Shown: piece by piece, positions 1 through 8,412 of the stretch
Layout: each line of letters opens with the position of its first letter
How positions within the stretch are numbered: position 1 is the first letter of the stretch
Assembly: GCA_016707605.1 (NCBI GenBank)
Contig: JADJHJ010000003.1
Span: 606,191 to 670,190, forward strand
Reading direction: 5' to 3'
DNA length: 64,000 nucleotides
DNA from: Candidatus Promineofilum glycogenicum
GTDB taxonomy: Bacteria; Chloroflexota; Anaerolineae; Promineifilales; Promineifilaceae
Made by a program: the position numbers and the translations under genes
Notes under the pieces: generated by a model
What the model was told of the DNA's origin: nothing
Databases searched by the model: none
Seen by the model: the letters and a program-made list of their open reading frames with translations, nothing else

Positions 1-4
1 CGTG

Positions 5-892
5 TTACTGACTCCGACGAGGCTTCGGCTTCACCGGCCGACGGCGGCGACGGCTGAAAATCTCCGGCGCGCGGTTGTTGCGCTTGAAGATGACCCACAG
101 GCCGCCCAGCACCAGGGCCACGGCCATCAGGAAGGAGTAGGTGATGGGCGAATCGCCGATGGTCACCTGGTCAGGCCGGAAGAACTCCAGCACGGCCCGC
201 CCGGCCCCCCACCAGATGAGGAACAGGCCGAAGAGCGTGCCCGGCCGCCACTTGTCGCGGTTGCGGCTGTTGAGCGCCACCAGGACGATGAAGCCCAGCA
301 GCAGCCAGATCGACTCGTAGAGGAAGGTCGGGTGGAAGCGCGTGTCCAGCGGGAACTGGGTCAGGTCGGAGTATTGCGCCAGGCGGTGGTCGGCGTCGAT
401 GAGGATGCCCCACGGCCGCGTCGTCGGCGGGCCATACAGCTCCTGGTTGATGAAGTTGCCCCAGCGGCCGATGGCCTGGGCGATGAGCACCGCCGGGCCG
501 GCCACGTCGGCGTAGTGCCAGAAGTTGAGGCCGCGCCAGCGAATGAACAGCCAGCCGACAAAGGCCGCGCCGATGAAGCCGCCCAGAATGTTGATGCCGC
601 CGGAACGGATGTTGATCAGGTCCAGGAACGTCTGGAACTGAGCGCCGCGTCCGGCGAACGCCTCCAGCGTGACGTAGGTCAGCCGGGCGAAGGCGTAGCC
701 GCTGAAGATGACCAGGATCAGGCCGTTGAAGAACTCGTCAACGTTCTGATTGCGCTTGGCGATCTCGCGCGCACCCCACCAGACGCCGATGGCGATGCCC
801 AGCGTCACGAGGATGCCATACCAGTAAATCGGGAACCCGTCGCCGATGGGAATAGTGAAGGCGACCGGGTCAATCTGAATACCGTCTAACAT
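5..892 (-). CDS. lgt: Prolipoprotein diacylglyceryl transferase
   Basis: Inner-membrane enzyme that moves a diacylglyceryl group from phosphatidylglycerol to the lipobox cysteine of prolipoproteins, the first step of lipoprotein maturation. The 295-residue product has about seven hydrophobic segments and the Lgt signature GRWGNFINQE at residues 142-151. The segment GGINILGG near residue 98 lines up with the family GG-x-x-x-(H/Y)-GG motif but carries Leu where E. coli has the essential His103, an odd substitution if my alignment is right. The length is normal and the stop codon lies just inside the window, so the gene is complete. Substrates are plentiful nearby: three lipoproteins with LxxC lipoboxes are encoded in this window. 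The identification is firm. Confidence 0.95.
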   Translation of the reverse strand: MLDGIQIDPVAFTIPIGDGFPIYWYGILVTLGIAIGVWWGAREIAKRNQNVDEFFNGLILVIFSGYAFARLTYVTLEAFAGRGAQFQTFLDLINIRSGGINILGGFIGAAFVGWLFIRWRGLNFWHYADVAGPAVLIAQAIGRWGNFINQELYGPPTTRPWGILIDADHRLAQYSDLTQFPLDTRFHPTFLYESIWLLLGFIVLVALNSRNRDKWRPGTLFGLFLIWWGAGRAVLEFFRPDQVTIGDSPITYSFLMAVALVLGGLWVIFKRNNRAPEIFSRRRRRPVKPKPRRSQ

Positions 893-923
893 GTCTCACC
901 CATTGAACCGAGAAGATAGTGAA

Positions 924-2540
924 TTATTCCAGATAGCCCAAGCCGCGCAACCGCTGTTGCAGCAACTCGTCGCTGTCCAGGTCGACCGCCGCGCCGGCCG
1001 GCTGGGCGTCGCGCTCGCGGGCCACGCGCTGGGCCATCTGGCCGAGGGCGCGATCCAGCGCGGCGACGGTCGCCGGCCGTTGCGCCAGCAGGTTGGCCTG
1101 TTCTTGCGGGTCGGCGGCCAGGTCGAATAGCTCGTCGGGCGTGTCATCGACGTGGATAAGCTTCAGCGGCGCGGCCGACGGCGCGTCGGCGCTGGCCGGG
1201 CGCACGACGGCGCGCCGGTTGGACAGGCAGCGGAAGTCGCGCAGCAGGTCGGGCTGGCGGCTCTCGATGGCCTTGACGAAGTTGAGGGGCGGGTAGACCT
1301 CGCTGAAGGCCGTGGCCTGCTCCGGGTCACGGCCGTTCAGTGTGTGGCGCAGCGACAGGCGGCGGACGTTGGGCGCGTCGTCGGCCAGCACCTCGTCAAC
1401 GACCGCGGCCAGCTCCGGCGTCGGCGCGGCGGCGTCGAGCAGGGTGTGGAAGATGCGGCGGGTGCTGACCGGCGTGGCGACGCGCGTCTCGGCCGCCAGC
1501 CGCGCCGGCCAGTGGGCGATGAGCGGCACGTGGACCAGCTCCTCGTAGGCGACGAAGGCGTGGCCGAAGTAGCCGTGGTCGCCCAGGCCGTCGCCGTGGT
1601 CGGCGACGATGATCGTCAGCGTGTCGCGGGCGTGGTTGCGCCGCGCCAGCCCGTCGAACAGGCGGCCCAGGTAGTCGTCCTGATAGGCCACCTCGGCGTC
1701 GTAGATGTCGTTGAGCACCCGCGACTCCAGTTCGCCCAGTGGCTCGGCCAGCGGCGCGGCCCAGCGGTACGCCTCGCGGTTCCAGGTGCGCAGGATGGTG
1801 CGCGCCTCCTTGCTGTCGCGGAAGTAGGGCGCGACGCGGTCGATGAACTCGCCCGGCGGCCAGAAGGGCAGGTGGGTCTCCATCAGGTTGAGGAAGAGGA
1901 AGAGCGGCCGGTCGCTCTCGGCCGTTTCGCGCTCCTCCAGAAAGGTCACCACGTCATCGACCGAGCGTTCGTTCTGCCCCTTGAAGTTGGCCATCTTCGA
2001 CCACAACGGGGTCAGGAAGGCGTGGAGGGAGACGCGGAAGGCCAGGTCGGATTGGCCAAAGAAGTTCTGGATAGGATAGGAGATGCGGCGCAGGAACTGG
2101 GTGTAGGCCTCGGCGACGCGGTTCATGGGCCAGGGCCACGGGTTGGAGTTGCGCGGCAGGCTGGGGAAGGCCCCGCCGTAGTTGTAAAACGCGCCAAAGC
2201 CGCGCTTGAAGCCGTTGTTGAGTACGCCCACCAGCGGGTTGTTACAGAAGCCGACCGTCTCGTAGCCCAGTTGGCGCAACACCTGGGCCAGGTGGGGCCG
2301 GCCGCTGCCGATGCTGTGCGACGACTGGGTGACGCCGTGGGCTGTGGGGTAGAGGCCGGTGAAGAGCGAGGCGTGGCTGGGGATGGTCCACTGGGCGGGC
2401 GAGACGGCCTGCTCGAACAGCGCCCCGCCGGCGGCAAAGCGGTCGAGGTTGGGGGTGATCGGCCGCGTGTGGCCGTAGCAGCCCAGCCGGTCGGCCCGCT
2501 GTGTGTCCAGAACGATCAAAATGATATCGGGCGAATTCAT
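924..2540 (-). CDS. Sulfatase-like alkaline phosphatase superfamily hydrolase
   Basis: The 538-residue protein has the alkaline phosphatase/sulfatase fold. Metal ligands are visible at Asp12 (IVLDTQRADR) and in VADHGDGLGDHG in the C-terminal half. At the catalytic position a true sulfatase has C/S-x-P-x-R, converted to formylglycine; here the sequence reads TIPSH (Thr52, His56), so formylglycine maturation is not possible. A Thr nucleophile recalls the phosphotransferases of this superfamily, such as LtaS, and the substrate cannot be told. There is no signal peptide, so it is probably cytoplasmic. An upstream in-frame Met six codons earlier is possible, but MNSPDIILIVLD begins directly at the first beta strand. 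A nested hairpin element lies just upstream. Confidence 0.85.
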   Translation of the reverse strand: MNSPDIILIVLDTQRADRLGCYGHTRPITPNLDRFAAGGALFEQAVSPAQWTIPSHASLFTGLYPTAHGVTQSSHSIGSGRPHLAQVLRQLGYETVGFCNNPLVGVLNNGFKRGFGAFYNYGGAFPSLPRNSNPWPWPMNRVAEAYTQFLRRISYPIQNFFGQSDLAFRVSLHAFLTPLWSKMANFKGQNERSVDDVVTFLEERETAESDRPLFLFLNLMETHLPFWPPGEFIDRVAPYFRDSKEARTILRTWNREAYRWAAPLAEPLGELESRVLNDIYDAEVAYQDDYLGRLFDGLARRNHARDTLTIIVADHGDGLGDHGYFGHAFVAYEELVHVPLIAHWPARLAAETRVATPVSTRRIFHTLLDAAAPTPELAAVVDEVLADDAPNVRRLSLRHTLNGRDPEQATAFSEVYPPLNFVKAIESRQPDLLRDFRCLSNRRAVVRPASADAPSAAPLKLIHVDDTPDELFDLAADPQEQANLLAQRPATVAALDRALGQMAQRVARERDAQPAGAAVDLDSDELLQQRLRGLGYLE

Positions 2541-2552
2541 CAGGCTTTTTCT

Positions 2553-2717
2553 AACCACAGATTACACAGATTACACAGATTTAAGAATTGCGATCCGCAG
2601 ATTGGGCAGATTGGGCAGATTTTAAGAAGAGATCGATTTGCTTCTGAAAATCTGCCTAATCTGCTCAATCTGCGGATGATACCTCTTCAATCTGTGAAAT
2701 CTGTGAAATCTGTGGTT
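2553..2717. repeat. Nested double hairpin element (CACAGATT and GGGCAGATT words)
   Basis: The outer arms are tandem repeats of words like CACAGATT at 2553-2581, with the reverse complement at 2689-2717. An inner pair built from GGGCAGATT words lies at 2592-2622 and 2647-2677. Two hairpins with different vocabularies are nested in one gap. There is no coding potential. It lies between the exported DUF4350-like gene and the sulfatase-like gene, both read on the minus strand. Confidence 0.85.
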
Positions 2718-2733
2718 CCTATTTCTTTTCTAA

Positions 2734-5274
2734 TCAGGAACGCAGCCAGGCCATGATGTTGTTCAGCAGTTGCGCGCTATTGGCTTCGCTCAGCCCGGCC
2801 AGCGGGGCCAGCAGGAAGATGGTGCGCTGGTCGTTGGCGGCCACTTCGCCGCCGCCGACGACCGCGCCGGCCTCGTCCTCGTTCGGGCCACGGGTCAGGA
2901 AGACGTAGTCGCTCGCCCCCGCGTCGGCGTCGGCGGGCACGGCCACGGGGTAGCTCTGGTCGAACTCCAGCGGCTGGCCGTCGCTGAACCCCTCGCTCAG
3001 CACCGGGTCGTTGGTAGCGATGCGCGCCGCGCCCAGGGGGGCCGTCTCGACCGCGCCCAGCACGGCCGGGGATAAGCCGCTGATAAGCAGGTCGCCGCCG
3101 GCATCGACGTAAGCCAGGATGATCCCTAACTCCGCCGCCGGCGGGCCGGCCTCGTCGCGATAGTCGCCCGACTCCCAGATGAACACGTCAATGCCCTGCA
3201 AGGCGCTTTCGGACAGCGGGCCGTCGTCGGCCGCCGACCAGGTCGTGACCTCATATGCTCCGGCCAGCAACTCACCCAGCCGCGCCGCGCTGGTGAAGCC
3301 GTCGGTCAGCGGCTCGCCGTCGTCGTCGGCGAAGATAAACACGCGGTTGCCGCCGGTCTGCGGCTCGTCGTCCTGCGCCGGTTCGCCGGCGGCCACGGCC
3401 AGCTCATAGTTGCCGCCGTCGTTGAAGAAGTCGCGGACGACGATACGATACGCGCCGTCGTCGGGAATCTCGATGCCGCGCAACTCCTCGACCCCACCGG
3501 CAAAGGCTGAGTCGGTGTTGGCCATCAGCGTCCCGTTAGGGTTATAGAGTTCTACGACCGCGTCCAGGTCGGTGTCGGCATCGACAGTGATGTCAATCGT
3601 TGCCGGGCCGCCGGCAAACGTCCAGGCGTGGGCCTCGTCGTCGGCCAGTTCGGCGCTTTTCGTCTCGCCCAGCTCGATCTCGCCCTGATCGACCGGCTCG
3701 CCGGCCGGCTGCTGGCCGTTCTCGGGCCGGTCAGGCTCATCGTCATCGTCTGGTTGCGCCGGCGGCGCGTCGGCCGGGCCGCTGGTGACGAGTTCGTACT
3801 CGACCGGCTCGTCGCTGATGCCGGTTGGGCAGAGGGCCAGGTTGTCTTGTAGCAGGCAGCCGGAGAGGTCGGCCCCCGTCCCCCCCGCCGCGCCGCGCAG
3901 CCGGGCCACGGCGCTCTCCAACCCGTCGCCGCTGGCGGCCAGGACGACGACCTGCTGCCGCTGGCCCTCTTCGGCCAGCAGAATGAGCGCCGTGCCGGCC
4001 ATGGCCACGTCGCCCAGAGGGGATTTGACGAGGCGGACGGCGTTGGCCGGCGGCGTGGCGCCGGTGTTGGCGGGGACGGCCGGGGTAATGGTCAGGTCAA
4101 TACCGGCCGCGTCCAGTAGATCGGCCACATCGTCGGCCCGGTTGTACAGCCCCAGGGTGAGCGTATCGCGGTCGCCGGCCGGCTCGTCGGCCAGGGCCAG
4201 CGACAGCCCGGCGTCGCGGAAGGCGGCTTGCAGGGCGATGACGTCGTCGAAGGCGTCCGGCCCCAGGTCGGGGTCTTCGCTATAGGTCAGTTCAACGGGC
4301 GAGTCGAGGAAGTACGGGAAGCCGGCCAGCCCGCCGTCGGTCGCGCCGCCGGCCAGAAAGTCGGCCACGCGCGCGGCGAAAGCGCCGTTGTCGTAGACGG
4401 TGTTGTACGGCTCCAACAGGAAGTGGACGTCGCCGACGGCCAGCACCTGCCCGGCGTCGCTTTCGGCCGGGCTGAGCGCGGCCAGGGTCAGCCCACCGGG
4501 CCGGTCGGTGGCCGACGACCAGGTATCCTCGTCGGCCGACAGCAGCGGCGCGGCCGTCGGCCCCAGTTGCAGCGAGTGGCTGCTGTAGAGCGCCAGTTGC
4601 GCCAGACCGTCGGTCAGCGCACCCTCGCCCAGGCCGCTCTCATCTAGCAGGATGTTGCGGAAGTTGCCCTCGTTGGCCACGGTGTTGTAGAGGTAGTCGC
4701 CGCGGAAGGTGATGTCGAAGGCGTTGGCCAGGTCGTTCAGCGGCACCTGGGCCGTCTCGATGACCGGCAGGGCGAAGATGTCGGTCTCATCGAACTCGAC
4801 GTTGTAGCGCGTCGGATCGCCCACCAGCAGGACGCGACCGCCGCGGGCGACGAAATCGCGCACCGCCTGGGCGTCGGCCGCCGCGTAGCCACGCACCGGG
4901 GCGATGACCACCAGCGCGGCCGCCGGGGGCAGCGCGCCGGCCAACTCCCCCTCGGTCAGCGGCCGGAGTTCCAGCCCGCGCGCCGCCAGCAGACCGTCGA
5001 GCGTGGCCAGCTCCTCGCGGGTGAACTGGTTGCCGTGGGCCTGGTCGAGAATGACGATGCCCGTGGCCGTGGCGCTGGCGGTGCGGCTAATGGCCGGCGC
5101 GTCCTCGAACTCGCCGGCCGCCGGGGTGGGCACGGCGGCGATGTCGGCCCCGGTGTAGGCCGGCGGCGTGGGCGGCGCGTCGGCCAGGGGGCGGTAGTAT
5201 TGGAAGGTGCGCACCACCAGCGGCGCGGCCAGTAGCGCCAGGAAGATGACGACGGTGAGGGCGGCTTTTCGCAT
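2734..5274 (-). CDS. Exported protein with DUF4350/GATase-like region and PPC-like domain
   Basis: The 846-residue protein begins MRKAALTVVIFLALLAAP, a signal anchor, preceded by an AGGAG ribosome site (CAGGAGCAAT); a longer reading frame upstream lacks such a site. Residues about 85-330 resemble the DUF4350/GATase-like domain of unknown function (LLVGDPTRYN and VLAVGDVHFLLEPYN). Residues about 535-640 look like a bacterial pre-peptidase C-terminal beta-sandwich (GEIELGETKSAEL ... YRIVVRDFFNDGGNYEL). A second GATase-like segment follows (DVFIWESGDYRD, DLLISGLSP). It is acidic and probably outward facing. No catalytic triad is evident, so a binding or surface role is more likely than enzymatic activity. 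It lies 35 bp downstream of sppA and is probably cotranscribed with it. Confidence 0.7.
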   Translation of the reverse strand: MRKAALTVVIFLALLAAPLVVRTFQYYRPLADAPPTPPAYTGADIAAVPTPAAGEFEDAPAISRTASATATGIVILDQAHGNQFTREELATLDGLLAARGLELRPLTEGELAGALPPAAALVVIAPVRGYAAADAQAVRDFVARGGRVLLVGDPTRYNVEFDETDIFALPVIETAQVPLNDLANAFDITFRGDYLYNTVANEGNFRNILLDESGLGEGALTDGLAQLALYSSHSLQLGPTAAPLLSADEDTWSSATDRPGGLTLAALSPAESDAGQVLAVGDVHFLLEPYNTVYDNGAFAARVADFLAGGATDGGLAGFPYFLDSPVELTYSEDPDLGPDAFDDVIALQAAFRDAGLSLALADEPAGDRDTLTLGLYNRADDVADLLDAAGIDLTITPAVPANTGATPPANAVRLVKSPLGDVAMAGTALILLAEEGQRQQVVVLAASGDGLESAVARLRGAAGGTGADLSGCLLQDNLALCPTGISDEPVEYELVTSGPADAPPAQPDDDDEPDRPENGQQPAGEPVDQGEIELGETKSAELADDEAHAWTFAGGPATIDITVDADTDLDAVVELYNPNGTLMANTDSAFAGGVEELRGIEIPDDGAYRIVVRDFFNDGGNYELAVAAGEPAQDDEPQTGGNRVFIFADDDGEPLTDGFTSAARLGELLAGAYEVTTWSAADDGPLSESALQGIDVFIWESGDYRDEAGPPAAELGIILAYVDAGGDLLISGLSPAVLGAVETAPLGAARIATNDPVLSEGFSDGQPLEFDQSYPVAVPADADAGASDYVFLTRGPNEDEAGAVVGGGEVAANDQRTIFLLAPLAGLSEANSAQLLNNIMAWLRS

Positions 5275-5309
5275 ATTGCTCCTGTGGGCGGACTCTGGCG
5301 GGCAATCGG

Positions 5310-6191
5310 TCAGCGCCCCGCGCTCGGCTCGACGTAGCGATAGTAGAGGCCGGGGGCCAGGTTCGTTGGCGCGGCCCACAGGCGCGCCTCGTCAATGGGC
5401 TGCGGCTGGTAGCGGACTTCAGCCAGGGGGATGAAGTCGGTGTCGAAGGTCAGCGGGTAAAGCTCCACCGTCTCGAAGTCGCGCAGGCCGGCCAGTTCGG
5501 CCGCCCGCCGCAGCGCCGCCTCGCTGGAGGCCAGGCCGTCGATGAGGCCGAACTCCATCGCCTGGACACCGGTGTAGACCTCGGCCCGCGACAGCGTTTG
5601 GGGGTCGATGGTCAGGCGGTCGCCGCGGCCGACCTGCACCGCGTCTAGAAAGGCCAGCTTGGCGCGCTCGATCTGGCGCACGTAGCCGTCGCGCGTGCCG
5701 CCGAACGCCTTGTAGGGGCCGGTCGTCAGCAGGTCTTCTTCGATGAACACGTCGCCGGGCAACGAGGCGATGACGCCGACGCTGCCGACGGCCGAGGTGG
5801 GCTTGGCGTAGATCTCGTTGGCCGCGGCGGCCATGTAGTACGCGCCGCTGGCCGCCACCAGGTCAATCGAGGCGACGACAGGCAGTTCGCGGCGCGTGTC
5901 CAGCACGTCGAGGAACAGCTCCTCGCTGAAGGCGGCCGAGCCGCCGGGGCTGTTGATGATGACGACGACGGCCTGGATGGCCGGGTTCTCGCGGGCGACA
6001 CGCAACTGCTCGGCGATCTCGTAGGTGCTCAGGCTGCCGATGTCGTAGCTCAGGCGCACGACGCCGATCTGCGGCCGGGGCAACAGGCGGTTGGCCAGGA
6101 AGACGCCGATGACCAGCGGCACGAGGATGATCAGCAGGACGGTCAGCGCCGTCCGCAACGGTGAATAGGTGGGGTCGTCATGTTCGTCCAT
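5310..6191 (-). CDS. sppA: Signal peptide peptidase SppA, short form
   Basis: Membrane-anchored serine protease of the S49 family that degrades cleaved signal peptides. The 293-residue form with one N-terminal transmembrane segment (residues about 12-33) matches the SppA type of Gram-positive bacteria and archaea rather than the double-domain E. coli enzyme. The Ser/Lys dyad is visible: Ser115 in LVAASGAYY and Lys161 in TTGPYKAFGG; SPGGSAAFSEE at 81 forms the oxyanion region. I chose the MDEHDDPTYS start because the 47 codons upstream encode low-complexity sequence and run across the divergent recF promoter region. It is transcribed divergently from recF. Confidence 0.92.
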   Translation of the reverse strand: MDEHDDPTYSPLRTALTVLLIILVPLVIGVFLANRLLPRPQIGVVRLSYDIGSLSTYEIAEQLRVARENPAIQAVVVIINSPGGSAAFSEELFLDVLDTRRELPVVASIDLVAASGAYYMAAAANEIYAKPTSAVGSVGVIASLPGDVFIEEDLLTTGPYKAFGGTRDGYVRQIERAKLAFLDAVQVGRGDRLTIDPQTLSRAEVYTGVQAMEFGLIDGLASSEAALRRAAELAGLRDFETVELYPLTFDTDFIPLAEVRYQPQPIDEARLWAAPTNLAPGLYYRYVEPSAGR

Positions 6192-6361
6192 AAGGCAGTC
6201 GAACTCCCGCCGCGGCGACAACGGCCGGCCGCAGCCTGGTTGAGAATAACACGCGGGCCGGGCCGCCGCAAACGGTCTAAGGCCAGGGCTTACTGCAACA
6301 CCTGTCAGGTGTTGCAGTTGCATGCTTGTCAATCGGCCCGATTCGTCCTATCTTTGCGCCC

Positions 6362-7624
6362 ATGCAGGTGCGCCGGCTATCGCTGACCAACTTCCGCAAC
6401 TACGCCCGACTGGAGCTTGACCTGCCGGGCGGCGTCGTGCTGCTCCACGGCGACAACGCCCAGGGCAAGACGAATCTGTTGGAGGCGATCTACTTTCTGG
6501 CCACGACGCGCTCGCCCCACGCCAGCCAGGATCAGCAACTCATCAATTGGGACGCGATGCAGACGGATGACCCGGTGGTCGTCGGCCGTCTGGTGGCCGA
6601 CGTGCTGCGCCCCGACGGCCCGCGCCACCTGGAGATGCGGCTCATCGTCGAGGAGCGCGGCGCATGGGCGCTGAACGGCCAGGGGAGCTTCCGGCGCGAG
6701 GCGCTGGTCAATCGCGGCAAGGTGCGGCTGATGGACCTGCTGGGCCACCTGCGCGTGGTGCTCTTTCTGCCGGAAGACGTTGACCTGGCCACCGGGCCGC
6801 CGGCCAACCGCCGCCGCTACCTCAACATCACCCTCTGCCAGGTGGACGCCGACTACTGCCGCAACCTGTCCACCTACAACAAGGTGCTGGAGCAGCGCAA
6901 TGCCCTGCTGCGGCGCATGGCCGAGGGGCAGACGCGGGGCGCGGCCGACGTGCTGCAAATCCTGACCGAGAAGCTCATCGAGCCGGGCAGCCGCGTGCTG
7001 CAACGGCGGGCCGTCTTTGTCACCGAGATGGCGCGGCTGGCCCAGGACATCTACTTCCAGGACCTCATCGGCGGCAAGGAGTCGCTGCGCCTCGGCTATC
7101 TGCCCGGCTGGGCGGCCAACGGCCGCCAGGGGGACGCCGGCCGCGCCAACTCCGATCAACTGCTGCGCGATGGTGACTGGTTACAGGCCAATGCCACCCC
7201 GGCGGCCATCGCCGAGCGCTTCGCCGCCGAGTTGGCCGCGGCGCGTCCGGCCGACCTGGCCCGCGGCGCGTCGACCGTTGGCCCCCACCGCGACGACTGG
7301 GCCATCGTCGTCAACGGCAAGAACCTGGGGCAGTTCGGCTCGCGCGGCCAGGTGCGCACCGCCATTCTGGCCCTGAAGCTGGCCGAGATCGGCTGGATGA
7401 AGGCCACGACGAATGATACGCCCATCTTGTTGTTGGACGAGGTCAGCGCCGAGCTTGACCAGCACCGGCGGGCGGCGCTGCTGGCCCACGTCGTCGAACA
7501 GGTGCGCGGCAAGGGCACAGCCCAGGCCATTCTGACCTCGACCGACCCCGGCCTGTTTACGGCCGACTTTCTGGCCGAGGCGACAGTGCTGGCCGTGCGC
7601 GAGGGGCGGGTAAGCAGGGATTAG
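6362..7624 (+). CDS. recF: DNA replication and repair protein RecF
   Basis: SMC-like ATPase that helps load RecA at gapped DNA during recombinational repair. The 420-residue product shows Walker A GDNAQGKT (30-37), an ABC-type signature region and Walker B ILLLDEVSAELD near the C-terminus, so the family call is secure. The start MQVRRLSLTNFRNY is the conserved RecF N-terminus; a frame open 12 codons further upstream lacks support. Its TAG stop (7622-7624) falls inside the left arm of a perfect palindromic repeat. recF sits apart from dnaA/dnaN here, unlike in many bacteria. The convergent neighbour is rsmG. Confidence 0.96.
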   Translation: MQVRRLSLTNFRNYARLELDLPGGVVLLHGDNAQGKTNLLEAIYFLATTRSPHASQDQQLINWDAMQTDDPVVVGRLVADVLRPDGPRHLEMRLIVEERGAWALNGQGSFRREALVNRGKVRLMDLLGHLRVVLFLPEDVDLATGPPANRRRYLNITLCQVDADYCRNLSTYNKVLEQRNALLRRMAEGQTRGAADVLQILTEKLIEPGSRVLQRRAVFVTEMARLAQDIYFQDLIGGKESLRLGYLPGWAANGRQGDAGRANSDQLLRDGDWLQANATPAAIAERFAAELAAARPADLARGASTVGPHRDDWAIVVNGKNLGQFGSRGQVRTAILALKLAEIGWMKATTNDTPILLLDEVSAELDQHRRAALLAHVVEQVRGKGTAQAILTSTDPGLFTADFLAEATVLAVREGRVSRD

Positions 7625-7686
7625 GTGTTAGGGATTAGGGATTAGGGAAGAGCGCTCTTCCCTAATCCCTAATCCCTAACACCTAA
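7621..7686. repeat. Perfect 66-bp palindrome (GGGATTA words)
   Basis: Two 33-bp arms (7621-7653 and 7654-7686) are exact reverse complements with no spacer. They are built of GGGATTA heptamers and centred on GGGAAGAGCGCTCTTCCC. The element spans the junction of convergent recF and rsmG and could act as a bidirectional transcription stop. The recF stop codon TAG lies in its left edge, and the rsmG stop TAG lies just beyond the right edge in a further copy of the word. The same core occurs at 17345-17410. Confidence 0.92.
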
Positions 7687-7689
7687 TCC

Positions 7690-8412
7690 CTAAAGAGGTC
7701 GCTTCGCCGGCACGCCCACCCGCCGCGGATAGCGCGGGTCGGTGGCGGCGGCCTTGTCGATTGTGATCAGGGTATGAGTGGCTTCCGTCTCCGGCAGGCG
7801 GACGGGAATAAGTTGCGACGCGCCGCCGCCAAGGGCGGCGATGGCCGGGGCGGCGGCGGTTAGTTCCTCGGCGGCGCTGTCCCCCTTCTGGGCCAGCGCC
7901 CGCCCGCCGACGCGCACCAGCGGCAGCAGCAACTCCACCAGGACGCGTAACTCAGCCACGGCCCGGGCCGTGGCCCAGTCGTAGCCCTCACGGTGGGCCG
8001 CGTCCTGGCCCAGCACCTCGGCCCGGTCGGCGATGACCGTTACGTCACTCAGGCCCAACTCGGCGGCCACCAACTCCAGAAAGCGGGCCTTCTTGGCTAC
8101 GCTGTCGACCAGCGTCAGCCGCAGATCGGGGTAGAGAATCTTCAGCGGCAGACCGGGCAAACCCGCGCCGCTGCCCACGTCGATGAGGCGGCGACCGTCC
8201 AGCGGCCCGGTGGCCGCGGCGCAACTGAGCGCGTCGAGGAAGTGGCGAATGCGCAGTTGGCGCGGCTCGCGGATGGAGGTCAGGGCGATGCGCTCATTCC
8301 AGGCCAGCAGCAGCGCCTCGTAGGCGGCGAACTGGGCCAGTTGCGCCGGCGACAGGGGCGCGCCCAGCGCCGCCGCCCAGCCGGCGAACTCCTCGCGTGC
8401 GGCGGCGTCCAT
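7690..8412 (-). CDS. rsmG: 16S rRNA (guanine527-N7) methyltransferase
   Basis: SAM-dependent enzyme that methylates G527 of 16S rRNA (GidB family). The 240-residue protein has the SAM-binding loop IDVGSGAGLPG (77-87), preceded by the GidB-typical LRIRHFLDAL and followed by TLVDSVAKKARFLE and YDWATARAVAEL. The length is normal. It starts directly after the stop codon of the upstream peptide-binding lipoprotein with no spacer, so the two are probably translationally coupled. Its TAG stop coincides with the edge of the palindromic repeat shared with recF. Confidence 0.95.
   Translation of the reverse strand: MDAAAREEFAGWAAALGAPLSPAQLAQFAAYEALLLAWNERIALTSIREPRQLRIRHFLDALSCAAATGPLDGRRLIDVGSGAGLPGLPLKILYPDLRLTLVDSVAKKARFLELVAAELGLSDVTVIADRAEVLGQDAAHREGYDWATARAVAELRVLVELLLPLVRVGGRALAQKGDSAAEELTAAAPAIAALGGGASQLIPVRLPETEATHTLITIDKAAATDPRYPRRVGVPAKRPL

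Noticed and set aside
1152..2756. Long open frame (534 codons) on the plus strand opposite the sulfatase-like gene
   Set aside because: It is the antisense of a recognisable enzyme; high GC makes antisense frames long, and its product is Arg/Gly/Val-rich without domains.
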